From contig DDWW01000022.1 of the NCBI GenBank assembly GCA_002347085.1, positions 25,412-57,486 on the forward strand: a stretch of 32,075 nucleotides of DNA, in the 5' to 3' direction. This stretch comes from Desulfobulbaceae bacterium UBA2276 (GTDB lineage: Bacteria; Desulfobacterota; Desulfobulbia; Desulfobulbales; Desulfocapsaceae). The notes beneath the pieces were generated by a model. The model was not told where the DNA came from. It searched no databases and saw nothing but the letters and a program-made list of their open reading frames with translations. Position numbers and translations under genes: made by a program. Of this stretch, positions 16,207 through 25,338 are shown piece after piece; the first letter of the stretch is position 1; each line of letters opens with the position of its first letter.

Positions 16207-16262
16207 ACGTTCTGGATTCGAACAGTTAACAACTCTTTAAACTTAACTCTTTCATCTTCCTC

Positions 16263-18170
16263 ATGCTGACAAGCCCTCCCCTTACCCTGAACACTGTTCA
16301 CCTCAAGGACATTCTTTCTCCGAAAGACCTGCGCCATCTCTCCGTCCCTGAGCTTGCGGTCATCGCCCAGGATATTCGAGAGACCATTGTCAACACCGTG
16401 GCCCAGACCGGCGGCCATCTGGCGCCAAGCCTGGGGGTTGTTGAACTGACCCTGGCCCTGCACTATGTCTTCAATACCCCCAAGGATAAATTGATCTGGG
16501 ATGTCGGGCATCAGTGCTATGCCCATAAACTGATTACCGGCAGACAGGGGCAATTCCCTACCTTGCGCCAGTATAAGGGGATGAGCGGCTTTCCCAAGTT
16601 TAACGAAAGTGAATATGACGCCCTCGAAACCGGCCATGCCGGCACCTCGATCTCGGCGGCGCTGGGCATGTCGCTGGCCAAAGACCTGAAAGGGGATCCT
16701 AACCGGGTGATAGCCGTGATCGGCGATGGCTCCATGACAACCGGCATGGCCTTTGAGGCCTTGAATCAGGCAGGGCATCTCGATAAAAATCTCATCGTGA
16801 TCCTCAATGACAACGAGATGTCGATCTCGCCCAACGTCGGGGCCCTCTCCAGCTTTCTCAACCGCCGGATGACCGGTAAGACCATCAGCCAGATTCGCAA
16901 TCATATCGCCGCCAGATTACGCGAAATGCCGGGTATAGGAGATAACATCCTCGGCTTCCTGAAGAAGAGCGAAGAAAATTTCAAGTGTTTCTTCACCCCG
17001 GGTATGCTCTTTGAGGCCCTGAAATTCTACTATGTAGGCCCTATCCCCGGCCATGAACTGAACGACCTGATCCCGACTCTCGAAAATGTCCGCGACAATC
17101 TTGACGGCCCGGTGCTGGTCCATGTCCTGACCACCAAGGGCAAGGGCTATAAACCCGCGGAAGACAATCCCGGCAATTATCATGGCGTTGGCCCCTTTGA
17201 CCTTAAAACCGGCGCCCCTCTACCCACCGGGGAGTCCATCAGTTATACCAAGGTCTTTGGCGACACCATGATCAAACTGGCGAAGGCTGATCACCGGGTT
17301 GTCGCCATTTCCGCCGCCATGCCTGCCGGCACCGGACTGAGTGGCTTTGCCAAAGAATTTCCCGACCGTTTTTTTGATGTGGGGATTGCCGAGCAGCACG
17401 CGGTGACCTTTGCCGCCGGTCTGGCCCTTGAGGGGATCCTGCCGGTGGTGGCGATCTATTCTTCTTTTTTTCAGCGCTCTCTTGATCAGATCATCCATGA
17501 CGTCTGCCTGCCCAATCTGCCGGTGACGCTCGCCATTGACCGAGGCGGGATTGTCGGCGATGACGGCCCGACCCATCACGGGGTTTTTGACATCTCCTTT
17601 CTCAGATTTATCCCCAATCTCAACTTTATGGCCCCTAAAGATGAGGAAGAGCTTCAACATATGCTTCATACCGCCATCTTCCACCACGCCCCCTGCGCCG
17701 TGCGCTATCCCCGAGGGGTTGGCGAAGGGGTGCCCTTGGCCCGCGAGCTGAAAAGATTAGAGATTGGCAAGGGGGAAGTCCTGCGGGAAGGGAAAGATGT
17801 TCTCCTGCTGCCCGTCGGCAACCGGGTTTACCCGGCCTTGCGAGCGGCTGAGGGCTTGGCGAAAGTAGGCATCGAGGCAACGGTTATCAATCCCCGCTTC
17901 ATCAAACCCATGGATGGAGATCTTATCGCCTCCTGGGCCGAGCAGACCGGACGGGTCATCACCATTGAAGACAATGTCAGGCAAGGCGGCTGGGGCAGCG
18001 CGGTACTCGAACTCCTCTCAGCGCGCCATCTTTTTCACCTCAAGACCATGATCCTGGCCCACCCCGATCACTTTATCGAACATGGCCCCCAGAAGACCTT
18101 ATGGAAAGACAGCGGCCTTGACTCGCCCGCCATTATCAGTGCGGCCATGGAATTGATGAAGAAAGGCTGA
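16263..18170 (+). CDS. dxs: 1-deoxy-D-xylulose-5-phosphate synthase
   Basis: Thiamine-diphosphate enzyme that joins pyruvate and glyceraldehyde 3-phosphate, the entry and main control step of the MEP isoprenoid pathway whose products feed IspA. The 635 residues match the family length. Visible: GGHLAPSLG (His51), WDVGHQCYAHKLITGR, the thiamine-diphosphate motif GDGSMTTGMAFEALN ending at NDN (154-184), SISPNVGALS, GKGYKPAEDNP, DVGIAEQHAVTFAAG with catalytic Glu377, the transketolase pyrimidine domain (YSSFFQRSLDQIIHD, DRGGIVGDDGPTHHG) and the C-terminal swivel domain. ATG 16263 follows the toxin gene by 94 bp without an obvious Shine-Dalgarno. Because the toxin-antitoxin unit lies between ispA and dxs, dxs may depend on readthrough or on a promoter in the 94-bp gap. 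Confidence 0.97.
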   Translation: MLTSPPLTLNTVHLKDILSPKDLRHLSVPELAVIAQDIRETIVNTVAQTGGHLAPSLGVVELTLALHYVFNTPKDKLIWDVGHQCYAHKLITGRQGQFPTLRQYKGMSGFPKFNESEYDALETGHAGTSISAALGMSLAKDLKGDPNRVIAVIGDGSMTTGMAFEALNQAGHLDKNLIVILNDNEMSISPNVGALSSFLNRRMTGKTISQIRNHIAARLREMPGIGDNILGFLKKSEENFKCFFTPGMLFEALKFYYVGPIPGHELNDLIPTLENVRDNLDGPVLVHVLTTKGKGYKPAEDNPGNYHGVGPFDLKTGAPLPTGESISYTKVFGDTMIKLAKADHRVVAISAAMPAGTGLSGFAKEFPDRFFDVGIAEQHAVTFAAGLALEGILPVVAIYSSFFQRSLDQIIHDVCLPNLPVTLAIDRGGIVGDDGPTHHGVFDISFLRFIPNLNFMAPKDEEELQHMLHTAIFHHAPCAVRYPRGVGEGVPLARELKRLEIGKGEVLREGKDVLLLPVGNRVYPALRAAEGLAKVGIEATVINPRFIKPMDGDLIASWAEQTGRVITIEDNVRQGGWGSAVLELLSARHLFHLKTMILAHPDHFIEHGPQKTLWKDSGLDSPAIISAAMELMKKG

Positions 18171-18278
18171 AGACTGAAGCTTTCAGTTTCCCCCGTGCTG
18201 CTCGGGAATCCTGTACGAGACGCGCCGAATCCATTGATATGTTCCCCTTCCCCTGCAAACAAAAAATAATCTACAACT

Positions 18279-19277
18279 ATGAAACCTTCCCGCACCAGCA
18301 ACACTCTCACCAGACTGCGGCTGATAAGCCAGTCTGCCTTTGCCGTGTTTTGTCTTATCGTCGGCTACCAATTTTATCGGTTTTACCTTTGGGCAACGGG
18401 GGCTTCTCCCGACATCGCCCTGCGCCCGCCGGCAGTTGAGGCCTTTCTCCCCCTGGGGGCCCTGGTCAGCCTGAAGCGACTGGTTCTCTCCGGTGAATTT
18501 GACGCCATCCATCCGGCCGGCCTTGCCATATTCCTGGCCGCCCTGTTTCTGGGCTTGTTTTTACGCAAGGGCTTCTGCGGCTGGATCTGCCCCATTGGCT
18601 TTGCCTCAAATCTGGCGGAAAAGATCGGCCGAAAGATGCGTATCCTGATGATTCCTCCACGCTGGATCGACCTGCCGCTCCTCTCTCTGAAATATCTGCT
18701 GCTCGGTGCCTTTGCCTGGCTCATCCTCTGGAATATGAACCTGCAAGAGCTTACCGCCTTTCATCTCTCTCCCTACAACATGATTTCCGATGCCAAGATG
18801 CTCCATTTTTTTCTCGAACCCAGCCGGCTCGCAGGTGGAATCATGCTCGCACTCGTAGCCTTGTCCTTTCTCATGAAAAATCCCTGGTGCCGCTACCTCT
18901 GCCCGTATGGCGCCCTGCTTGGCCTGCTCGCCATCTTCAGCCCCTTACAGGTACAACGTGACCGCAACCTGTGCATTGACTGCAAACGATGCGAAGCCGT
19001 ATGCCCGTCATCCATCAAAATTACCGCTCGAAAAACCGTGCGCAACAGTGAATGTATCGGCTGCCTGGAGTGCCTCCCTGTCTGCCCCCAGCAAGAATGC
19101 CTCAAGCTTTCCCTCTACGGAAGAACCGTCTCGCCACTCATCCTGCCAACACTTGTCATCGGCTTATTTCTTCTCTTCTGGGGGGCAGCCAGACTCACCG
19201 GCCACTGGCAGAGCCGGATCCCGCCCGAGACCTTCCGGCACTATTATCAGCAAGTCCAGACTATCGGCCATCCTTGA
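18279..19277 (+). CDS. NapH/MauN-like membrane protein with two 4Fe-4S sites
   Basis: A 332-residue inner-membrane electron-transfer protein of the NapH/NosR/RdxA type. Membrane segments are clear around residues 12-28, 72-90, 125-143, 185-202 and 285-303. Two CxxxCP motifs (CGWICP, CRYLCP) are the hallmark of this family. A cytoplasmic ferredoxin domain follows with CIDCKRCEAVCP and CIGCLECLPVCP, enough cysteines for two 4Fe-4S clusters. Such proteins usually pass electrons from quinol to a periplasmic reductase or serve redox maintenance; no partner reductase is adjacent, so the acceptor is unknown. It lies 108 bp after dxs and 139 bp before tatB, which has its own promoter. Confidence 0.88.
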   Translation: MKPSRTSNTLTRLRLISQSAFAVFCLIVGYQFYRFYLWATGASPDIALRPPAVEAFLPLGALVSLKRLVLSGEFDAIHPAGLAIFLAALFLGLFLRKGFCGWICPIGFASNLAEKIGRKMRILMIPPRWIDLPLLSLKYLLLGAFAWLILWNMNLQELTAFHLSPYNMISDAKMLHFFLEPSRLAGGIMLALVALSFLMKNPWCRYLCPYGALLGLLAIFSPLQVQRDRNLCIDCKRCEAVCPSSIKITARKTVRNSECIGCLECLPVCPQQECLKLSLYGRTVSPLILPTLVIGLFLLFWGAARLTGHWQSRIPPETFRHYYQQVQTIGHP

Positions 19278-19327
19278 CGCATAAGGGACTGACCCGTGCC
19301 GGCCGACGCTCAGCAAGCATTGCCCCG

Positions 19328-19356
19328 TTGACACCCTCCGGCAAATGACGTACATT
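19328..19356 (+). promoter_or_regulatory. Sigma70-like promoter for tatB-tatC
   Basis: Perfect -35 TTGACA (19328-19333), 17-bp spacer, and -10 TACATT (19351-19356, 4 of 6). It lies 60 bp upstream of the tatB ATG in the intergenic gap. Confidence 0.6.
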
Positions 19357-19416
19357 TGCACTCCATGTTGAGCCCTCTTTTGGCCTCAGCCAATCTCTTA
19401 CCCACAAGGTATTCTT

Positions 19417-19881
19417 ATGTTCGGTATCGGTCTTCCTGAAATGATCTTGATCCTGGCCCTCGCCCTTATCGTGGTTGGACCGGATAAATTGCCTGACTTG
19501 GCGCGTTCGGTGGCCAAAGGGGTGATGGAATTGAAGAAAACGGCCGAGGCCCTCAAGAAAAATCTGACCGAAGACGGTAATCCCCTCGATGCTCTCAAGT
19601 CTGAAATCAACAGCGGTTCCCGGGCCCTGCAGGACAACCTGCTGGAATCGCCTGATCAGTCATGGAAGACTCGCACACCAGGCGAAGGGGTAAATCCCGC
19701 CCCTGCTGCGCCAGAAGACACAATCATTGAGGCCGAACTCACCATGATTGATGAGGCACAAGCGACTCCAGTCGAAGAGCAGATTCGAGAGATTAGCAAT
19801 GACACGACAGCACAACTGCCTCCCACACAACAGACCACGCCGGAAACCGCACCGGAAAAGAACAACCCGCCCGTATGTTAA
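19417..19881 (+). CDS. tatB: Sec-independent translocase protein TatA/TatB family, probably TatB
   Basis: Single-span component of the twin-arginine export system, which moves folded, often cofactor-bearing proteins across the inner membrane. The 154 residues begin FGIGLPEMILILALALIVVGPDKLPDLARS: a short membrane helix with Glu8, a GP hinge and an amphipathic helix, then a long acidic Pro/Thr-rich tail. The tail length and immediate linkage to tatC favour TatB over the shorter TatA, but TatA function cannot be excluded; a separate tatA may lie elsewhere. AAGGT precedes ATG 19417. The stop overlaps the tatC start by 7 bp, so the two are translated together. Confidence 0.85.
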   Translation: MFGIGLPEMILILALALIVVGPDKLPDLARSVAKGVMELKKTAEALKKNLTEDGNPLDALKSEINSGSRALQDNLLESPDQSWKTRTPGEGVNPAPAAPEDTIIEAELTMIDEAQATPVEEQIREISNDTTAQLPPTQQTTPETAPEKNNPPVC

Positions 19882-20600
19882 CCAGAAGCCTGGAGCTCTT
19901 TGCCCCGCACCATCAAGAACTGCGCAACCGGCTGATTAAAGTCTTCATCGCGATTATCACCTGCACGGCTATTGCCTATGGCCTTTCCGAGCATATTGCC
20001 CGACTCTTTCTGGCCCCGCTTTTTCAGGCCAGCCCCCTGATCCACAAGCTGGTGTACACCAACCTGCCCGAGGCCTTTCTCTCGTACATCAAACTGGCGC
20101 TCCTTGTTGGTCTGGTGGCCAGCTTTCCGGTTATTCTTTATCAGATATGGATGTTTATCGCCCCGGGCCTCAAGGACAGTGAAAAAAAACTCGCGGTTGT
20201 GGTCGTCTTCTGGGCCACCATCCTTTTTGCGGCCGGAGCAGCCTTTGCCTTTTTGGCGGTCATGCCCAAGATGCTCCACTATTTCATGAGTTATGCCGGC
20301 CCGAATCTGGAACCCCTCCCGAAATTTGGAGATTACCTGACCTTTGTGGCCCGCACCCTGTTGGCCTTCGGCCTTTCTTTTGAAATTCCCTTTCTCATGG
20401 TCATGTCCGGCAAGGCCGGGTTTATCAAGGCCGATTATTTTCGTAAGAAAAGACTCTCTTTCTATGCGGCTATCGTCATCCTGGCTTTTCTCCTGACTGC
20501 CGGCGACTTCATGGCCACGGCCATGCTGGCCATCCCCCTCTTTGGCCTCTATGAGGCCGGAATTTTCCTCACTGCCATGTTTGGAGCCGGAACGAAATAA
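19875..20600 (+). CDS. tatC: Twin-arginine translocase subunit TatC
   Basis: Six-span membrane core of the Tat translocase, which recognises the RR signal peptide. The 241 residues show the conserved N-terminus HHQELRNRLIK, the first periplasmic loop ending in YTNLPEAFLSYIKLALLVGLVASFPVILYQIWMFIAPGL, the Glu-containing FGLSFEIPFLMV, and the late segment with LAIPLFGLYE. In the usual TP.D motif before the fifth helix this protein reads TAGDFMATA, a small departure. ATG 19875 overlaps the tatB stop. The 108 bp that follow contain only short inverted repeats (for example GCCTT-aac-AAGGC at 20610) without a T run. Confidence 0.96.
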   Translation: MLTRSLELFAPHHQELRNRLIKVFIAIITCTAIAYGLSEHIARLFLAPLFQASPLIHKLVYTNLPEAFLSYIKLALLVGLVASFPVILYQIWMFIAPGLKDSEKKLAVVVVFWATILFAAGAAFAFLAVMPKMLHYFMSYAGPNLEPLPKFGDYLTFVARTLLAFGLSFEIPFLMVMSGKAGFIKADYFRKKRLSFYAAIVILAFLLTAGDFMATAMLAIPLFGLYEAGIFLTAMFGAGTK

Positions 20601-20708
20601 CCCGTGGATGCCTTAACAAGGCAGATGTGATGCAAAAGCTGGGGGAAGAATCCTTTTGTTTTGCATGTTTCGACCGGGGTCCGGCAATGTGTACGCCATC
20701 TAAGGGCT

Positions 20709-23111
20709 TCACCCCACCGCTACCCGGTTTCTCCCGTCATTTTTGGCCTGGTAAAGAGCGGTGTCCACCCTGTTGACGAAGACCTCAACAGATTCACCGC
20801 AGATATGGCTGGTGACACCGAAGCTGGCGGTTACCTGTAGACCATCGCCGAAGTCATGCCCTTCAATCAGCCCACGGAGTATCTCCGCCAACTGGGCCGC
20901 CTGGGCCGCATCATTTTTGGGGGCCAGGACCATGAACTCCTCACCACCCCAGCGGCAGAGCACATCATGTGACCGGATCCTGCCGGCGACCAAGTCCGCC
21001 ACCGTCTTCAAAACATGGTCGCCAGTGTTGTGGCCCAGGGTGTCGTTGATCTTTTTAAAGTGGTCAAGATCAAACATGATCAGTGAGATGAGGCCATCGT
21101 AACGGCGCACACGCTGCATTTCGGCATGCAACAGTTTGTCAAACATCAACCGGTTATAGACACCGGTCAGAAAATCTATCCGTGCCTGACTCTTCAAGAG
21201 ATCATTGGACTGTTTCAGTTTGGCTTCAAGCTGCTTAATGGCACTGATATCGCGAATTGACTCTATGGCGCCGATCCTTTTTCCATGGGTATCGTGCAGC
21301 GGCGCACAAATAACCCAGATAGAGGCCCCTGTGCCGTCATTGAGTGCCGGGCAGAATGCCTCAGCGTTCAGGCTCTCCCCTTTGCGGGTAATGTTTTCAT
21401 ACTGGTTGGCCAGGCTCGCGTCATCCACCTCGAGCATATTCAGCAGGTTCGGGCGCCGATCGCCATAAAACGGCACGGTATAGGCGTAGTCTCCTTGTCC
21501 CAGTATTGCTTGTTTGGGGACCCCGCTCATCTGTTCCATGGCCTGATTCCAGGCGATCACCTTCACCTCCTGATCAACGACAAAGGTGGCATCCGGCAGA
21601 AAGTCAAAGATATCGGCCAATTCCTGGCGTGAACGGGCCAGCTCCTCCTGTGCCCGGTGCGTCTCGATGATCTCCCAGGTGACATCGGCCAGATACAAGA
21701 CCTCTTCAGCATCCTTCGGGGTGTAATCGGTCGGCTTGTTACCCATCGCCAGAATCGCTACTATCCTCTCATCGCGGATGACCGGAACCACCAGCTCGCG
21801 GATCACCTGGGCATGTCCTTGCGGCAACCCTTTTTTGTGCGGCAGCGACGCATAATCGTTGTGGATCACCGGCGCGCGGGTCTGGACGCAGTCGGCCCAG
21901 ACACCGGCCTGATCCAGGCCATAATGCATCCCCTTGCCTTCCGTCTGACAAAATTCCTCCAGGGTTCGGGTGGACCAGGCCTGGAGGGTCAGGCCTTGCT
22001 GGTCTGCATCCACCAGATGATAAAAACCCACCGGGCTATCACTGAGCAGACATATTTGATCCAGGGCGTAGGATAATAGCTCGTCCACGGTGTGGGTCGT
22101 AGCAAACTCGAGCAGGTGGTAGCGCAGTTGCACCAGGTCCGCCGATTTTCTGGTCTGGCGCTCAAACAGGGTCTGGCGTCTCTGCAGGGTCAACATGAGT
22201 GCCGTGCTCACGATGCAGAACAGGGTGAAGCCCGCCCCTTGAAAGATCGCCTCCCTTTTCCAGGAGGCTGTTATGGCTGCCGGGCTGCGGCTGATAATGA
22301 TGACCAGCGGTTTATCCATCTTGAACTGTGCAGGCTGCATGGTCAACAAGGCCGCCATGCGATACTCACCGGTTGCGTATGCCGTATCGATTATAATGTT
22401 TTCTGTTTTTCCACTCTGCTGATGACGGCTAAACATGGAGCCGGGTACGGCCAGATTCTTGCCTGCCTGGCCATCTCGCTGGGGAATTGTCATAAAACGA
22501 ACGCCGTCACCGTGGTTAATGGTGGTCAACATGTCCGGGGCGTAGATCACCGATTGCAGCAGGGTTGTAAAATACTCCGGGTCAACGGAGGCGGTGATCA
22601 CACCGTCAAAGCGGCCGTCAGGGCCGGGGATCATCCGGGTCAGGTTAAAGATATAAATGTTCAGGACTGACTTGAAGGGGGGCGAAATATAGAGGAGATT
22701 TTGGTCTGGCTGACTCTGCGGTGTGCGAAAATAGTCGCGGTGCTTAAAATTTTTATCCAGCAACTCTGGCCGGTTAGATGCCTGGACGGTGCCTTCGGCG
22801 TCGGTAAAAAAAAGGGTGCGGATGCCGGGCATGGCATCTACCAGCACGGCAAGACGCTTATTGGTATGTTCCCGGTCCTGCCGATCACGTATTTGGGGAA
22901 GGTCGGCGAGGATCCCCTGCAACACCAGGTTGGTGGCCTCAATCTGGCGTTCCATGTTGTTGCTGATTACCCTCGCCTGGGTCATCAGGCGCTGCTCTTC
23001 TTGCCGGGTAATCATGCGGTAGTTGACGTACAGGTTGTATCCGATGGTCAAACCAACCACCAGCAGTACCGCGAAGAACAGTATCAAACGTCTAACTTGT
23101 TGTCTTTTCAT
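20709..23111 (-). CDS. Membrane sensor diguanylate cyclase (dCache-GAF-PAS-GGDEF)
   Basis: Makes the second messenger c-di-GMP from GTP in response to sensed signals. The 800 residues run: membrane helix (about 8-28), a periplasmic Cache-like sensor region (about 35-280, with TLFFTDAEGTVQASNRPELLDKNF and HRDYFRTP), a second helix (about 292-313), a GAF domain (about 330-490), a PAS domain (about 500-620, FDFLPDATFVVDQEVKVIAWN), then GGDEF. The active site is GGEEF (722-726), and RSHD five residues before it is the inhibitory I-site, so the enzyme should be active and limited by its own product. It is unpaired with a response regulator. ATG 23111 has no strong ribosome site. The next gene on the strand, 377 bp upstream, is a GGDEF-EAL protein. 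Confidence 0.9.
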   Translation of the reverse strand: MKRQQVRRLILFFAVLLVVGLTIGYNLYVNYRMITRQEEQRLMTQARVISNNMERQIEATNLVLQGILADLPQIRDRQDREHTNKRLAVLVDAMPGIRTLFFTDAEGTVQASNRPELLDKNFKHRDYFRTPQSQPDQNLLYISPPFKSVLNIYIFNLTRMIPGPDGRFDGVITASVDPEYFTTLLQSVIYAPDMLTTINHGDGVRFMTIPQRDGQAGKNLAVPGSMFSRHQQSGKTENIIIDTAYATGEYRMAALLTMQPAQFKMDKPLVIIISRSPAAITASWKREAIFQGAGFTLFCIVSTALMLTLQRRQTLFERQTRKSADLVQLRYHLLEFATTHTVDELLSYALDQICLLSDSPVGFYHLVDADQQGLTLQAWSTRTLEEFCQTEGKGMHYGLDQAGVWADCVQTRAPVIHNDYASLPHKKGLPQGHAQVIRELVVPVIRDERIVAILAMGNKPTDYTPKDAEEVLYLADVTWEIIETHRAQEELARSRQELADIFDFLPDATFVVDQEVKVIAWNQAMEQMSGVPKQAILGQGDYAYTVPFYGDRRPNLLNMLEVDDASLANQYENITRKGESLNAEAFCPALNDGTGASIWVICAPLHDTHGKRIGAIESIRDISAIKQLEAKLKQSNDLLKSQARIDFLTGVYNRLMFDKLLHAEMQRVRRYDGLISLIMFDLDHFKKINDTLGHNTGDHVLKTVADLVAGRIRSHDVLCRWGGEEFMVLAPKNDAAQAAQLAEILRGLIEGHDFGDGLQVTASFGVTSHICGESVEVFVNRVDTALYQAKNDGRNRVAVG

Positions 23112-23208
23112 TTTTTTATCAAGAAAATATTAGTCATAGCCATTATTGAGGGTCTGTTTATAGCACCATGCATCCAGGCCTTCAACGTTTTTCAGCCTCT
23201 CTTGACCT

Positions 23209-23427
23209 AAAAAGGTGGCGCCGTCCTTCAAGCTTATTTTGTAAATCAGTGGGATGGATTTTCTGCTTCACCGGGCGACAGAAAATCCGGTGATCAAGCC
23301 TCCCCCTGACTCATGCCGACGGGAGAGATTACAGGCAGTGAAGATATGAAAAAAAAAAAGAGGTTTCTTGCGACGGGGAAAAACGCGACTGTTCAGACTG
23401 AAGGGCGCATAGAAGTTACCAGGCCGT
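23209..23427 (-). pseudogene. Decayed, internally deleted copy of the adjacent radical SAM gene
   Basis: This stretch is homologous to the two ends of the intact radical SAM gene at 25339-26385 but lacks its middle. 23209-23300 matches the 3' end and the DNA just past its stop (shared features include AAATCAGYGGG and GATCCGGTG-like segments). 23305-23427 matches the 5' end, including a near-identical run of about 34 bp from GAGAGATTACAGGC (23323) to the A-rich tract, and a start codon at the equivalent place (23408-23410). Read in frame it meets a stop at the sixth codon, and the CxxxCxxC cysteines are partly lost (the run reads TACNLSRRH). About 0.85 kb is missing. It is in the same orientation as the intact copy, with the GGDEF-EAL gene between them. 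Confidence 0.8.
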
Positions 23428-23488
23428 AATTGCTTGAGGATTTATCAAGTTTCATTCGGGTACATTCATCCCGACTTGACATCCTGCA

Positions 23489-25141
23489 TCACCCTGTTTT
23501 GCTATTGTCTCTTTTTTCGGGAGGATAGGCATTGATCCAGTCAGTACAATCGCTGCTGTTGAGTGGAGTGCTATAATAAAAACCTTGAATAATATCACAG
23601 CCAAGCGACTTCAGACGGGCAACTATTTCTTTTTCTTCCACACCTTCGGCAACGACCTTGAGTCCCATATTATGGGCAAGGTCAATGGTCGAACGGACAA
23701 TCACCTCATCGTTTTCATTTTTCAGCATATCCTTAACAAAAGATTGATCAATCTTTAATTCGGAGGCCGGCATTTTTTGGAGATAGGACAGAGAAGAATA
23801 ACCTGTGCCGAAATCGTCAATAGATATATTGATACCCATTTTCGCCAGGCGAAGGAGGACAGCCAGGGCTCGTTCGGGATCTTTAATAATGGATCCTTCG
23901 GTAATTTCAAAGGTGATGTATTTGGCAGGTAAAGTAGAGGAGGCGAGCAGGCCGGTAATTACATCCGGGAGATCCGTATCAAGGAGCGTTGAGGGACTCA
24001 GGTTAACGGAAATACCTATTTTGAGTTGATTTTTGTACCACTGTTCGGCCTGTGCCAAGGCCGTTTTTATAACCCAGAAGAAAAGCTGCTTATGCAGGCC
24101 GGTACGTTCCGCCAGCGGGACAAAGTCGTTCGGCTGGATGAGTCCGTGCTCTTCATGCCGCCAGCGTACCAAGGCCTCAACACCGCTGATACGGTTCGTT
24201 TTAACGTTTATTTTTGGCTGGTAATGAAGAACAAGGTCACCGTTTTCAATAGCCTGGCGCAATGCACCCATCAAGATCAGGCGTTTTGGAGTGTGTTTGT
24301 CAAGCTTCGGGGAATAGATGGCAAAACCTTCATTGTTCTGCTTGGCAACATACATGGCGACATCGGCCCGCTGCATAATCGTGTCAATGTCCTTACCATG
24401 CTCGGGAAAGATGGCAATACCGATACTGGCCTGCACATCCAGATTCAAGCCGCCGACAATAAAGGGAGAGTGAAAGGCATTCTGAATTTTTTCAATAACA
24501 AGGTGCACATAGTTTCTTTCTTTGATCAAGGGAAGCATAAGGGCGAATTCGTCACCACCAAGGCGGGCCAGGGTGTCTGATTCCCGAATTACTCCCTTTA
24601 AACGGAGTGCGACATGTTTTAAAACCTGGTCGCCGCTATGGTGTCCCAGTGTGTCATTTATGTCTTTGAAATGGTCCAGATCAAGGATAAAGAGGGCAAG
24701 GCCTTGCTTTTCCCGGAATGCGTTATGGATAGCCTGATCCAGCCGATCCAGGAGAAGAACCCTGTTAGGGAGATCAGTGAGGGAGTCATGGGTGGCATCG
24801 TGCATAACCTGATATTCTAGCGCCACCGTCTGGTTGCGCAGCTCATTGGTCTGATCGAGCACCATGGTGCTCGCCCGAAGAGCCATGGAAGAACTGACAT
24901 ATTGCCCCCAGAATGCAAAAACAAAGGGCATGCCATCAAGAATCCACAAGGTGGAATTATTTTTCTGGGCCGCTATGATATGTTCAAGGCTGATGCCGCC
25001 ATAGAGATATTGGGCGGACAATAACGTGGCAAGGATGATAGCGCCGATGGCAATCGATACCCCGTAAACAGCATGTTGGGTCACTCCGGACTTCATGATT
25101 GAGACATTGTCGAGGAGCGTCACTCCTAATCTTCTGTCCAT
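23489..25141 (-). CDS. Membrane-bound GGDEF-EAL protein (c-di-GMP synthase/phosphodiesterase)
   Basis: A 550-residue protein with both c-di-GMP domains. Two membrane helices lie at about 24-46 and 64-87, with a short coiled linker to about 115. The GGDEF domain has DLDHFKDINDTLGH and an intact RLGGDEF (195-199), with RESD (186-189) as I-site. The EAL domain starts at GVEALVRW (322-324) and keeps NLSPSTLL, FEITE, IDDFGTGYSSLSYL, KIDQSFV, AEGVE and QGFYYSTPL, so phosphodiesterase activity is likely. Which activity dominates cannot be read. GGGAG 7 nt before ATG 25141 supports the start. It is flanked on one side by a relic and on the other by the intact form of the same radical SAM gene. Confidence 0.93.
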   Translation of the reverse strand: MDRRLGVTLLDNVSIMKSGVTQHAVYGVSIAIGAIILATLLSAQYLYGGISLEHIIAAQKNNSTLWILDGMPFVFAFWGQYVSSSMALRASTMVLDQTNELRNQTVALEYQVMHDATHDSLTDLPNRVLLLDRLDQAIHNAFREKQGLALFILDLDHFKDINDTLGHHSGDQVLKHVALRLKGVIRESDTLARLGGDEFALMLPLIKERNYVHLVIEKIQNAFHSPFIVGGLNLDVQASIGIAIFPEHGKDIDTIMQRADVAMYVAKQNNEGFAIYSPKLDKHTPKRLILMGALRQAIENGDLVLHYQPKINVKTNRISGVEALVRWRHEEHGLIQPNDFVPLAERTGLHKQLFFWVIKTALAQAEQWYKNQLKIGISVNLSPSTLLDTDLPDVITGLLASSTLPAKYITFEITEGSIIKDPERALAVLLRLAKMGINISIDDFGTGYSSLSYLQKMPASELKIDQSFVKDMLKNENDEVIVRSTIDLAHNMGLKVVAEGVEEKEIVARLKSLGCDIIQGFYYSTPLNSSDCTDWINAYPPEKRDNSKTG

Positions 25142-25338
25142 AATTGAACTCCCATGGAATTTGATACTATCAAGAAGGATGAATGCGAAGGAGATAGAGA
25201 CCTGCTCCTCGGGTCAACTCGAAGAGTTCTCAATACCATAAGAATATAATAATTCCTACAAGATAACAAATTGGAAGTCAACAGCTTTACAACTCTTCAT
25301 CCTGCCTTGGAAAAGATTATAAAAAGGGGACGCCATCC

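Noticed and set aside
20610..20666. Inverted repeats after tatC as a terminator
   Set aside because: Stems of 5 and 8 bp without a T run after them; the second has a 21-nt loop.
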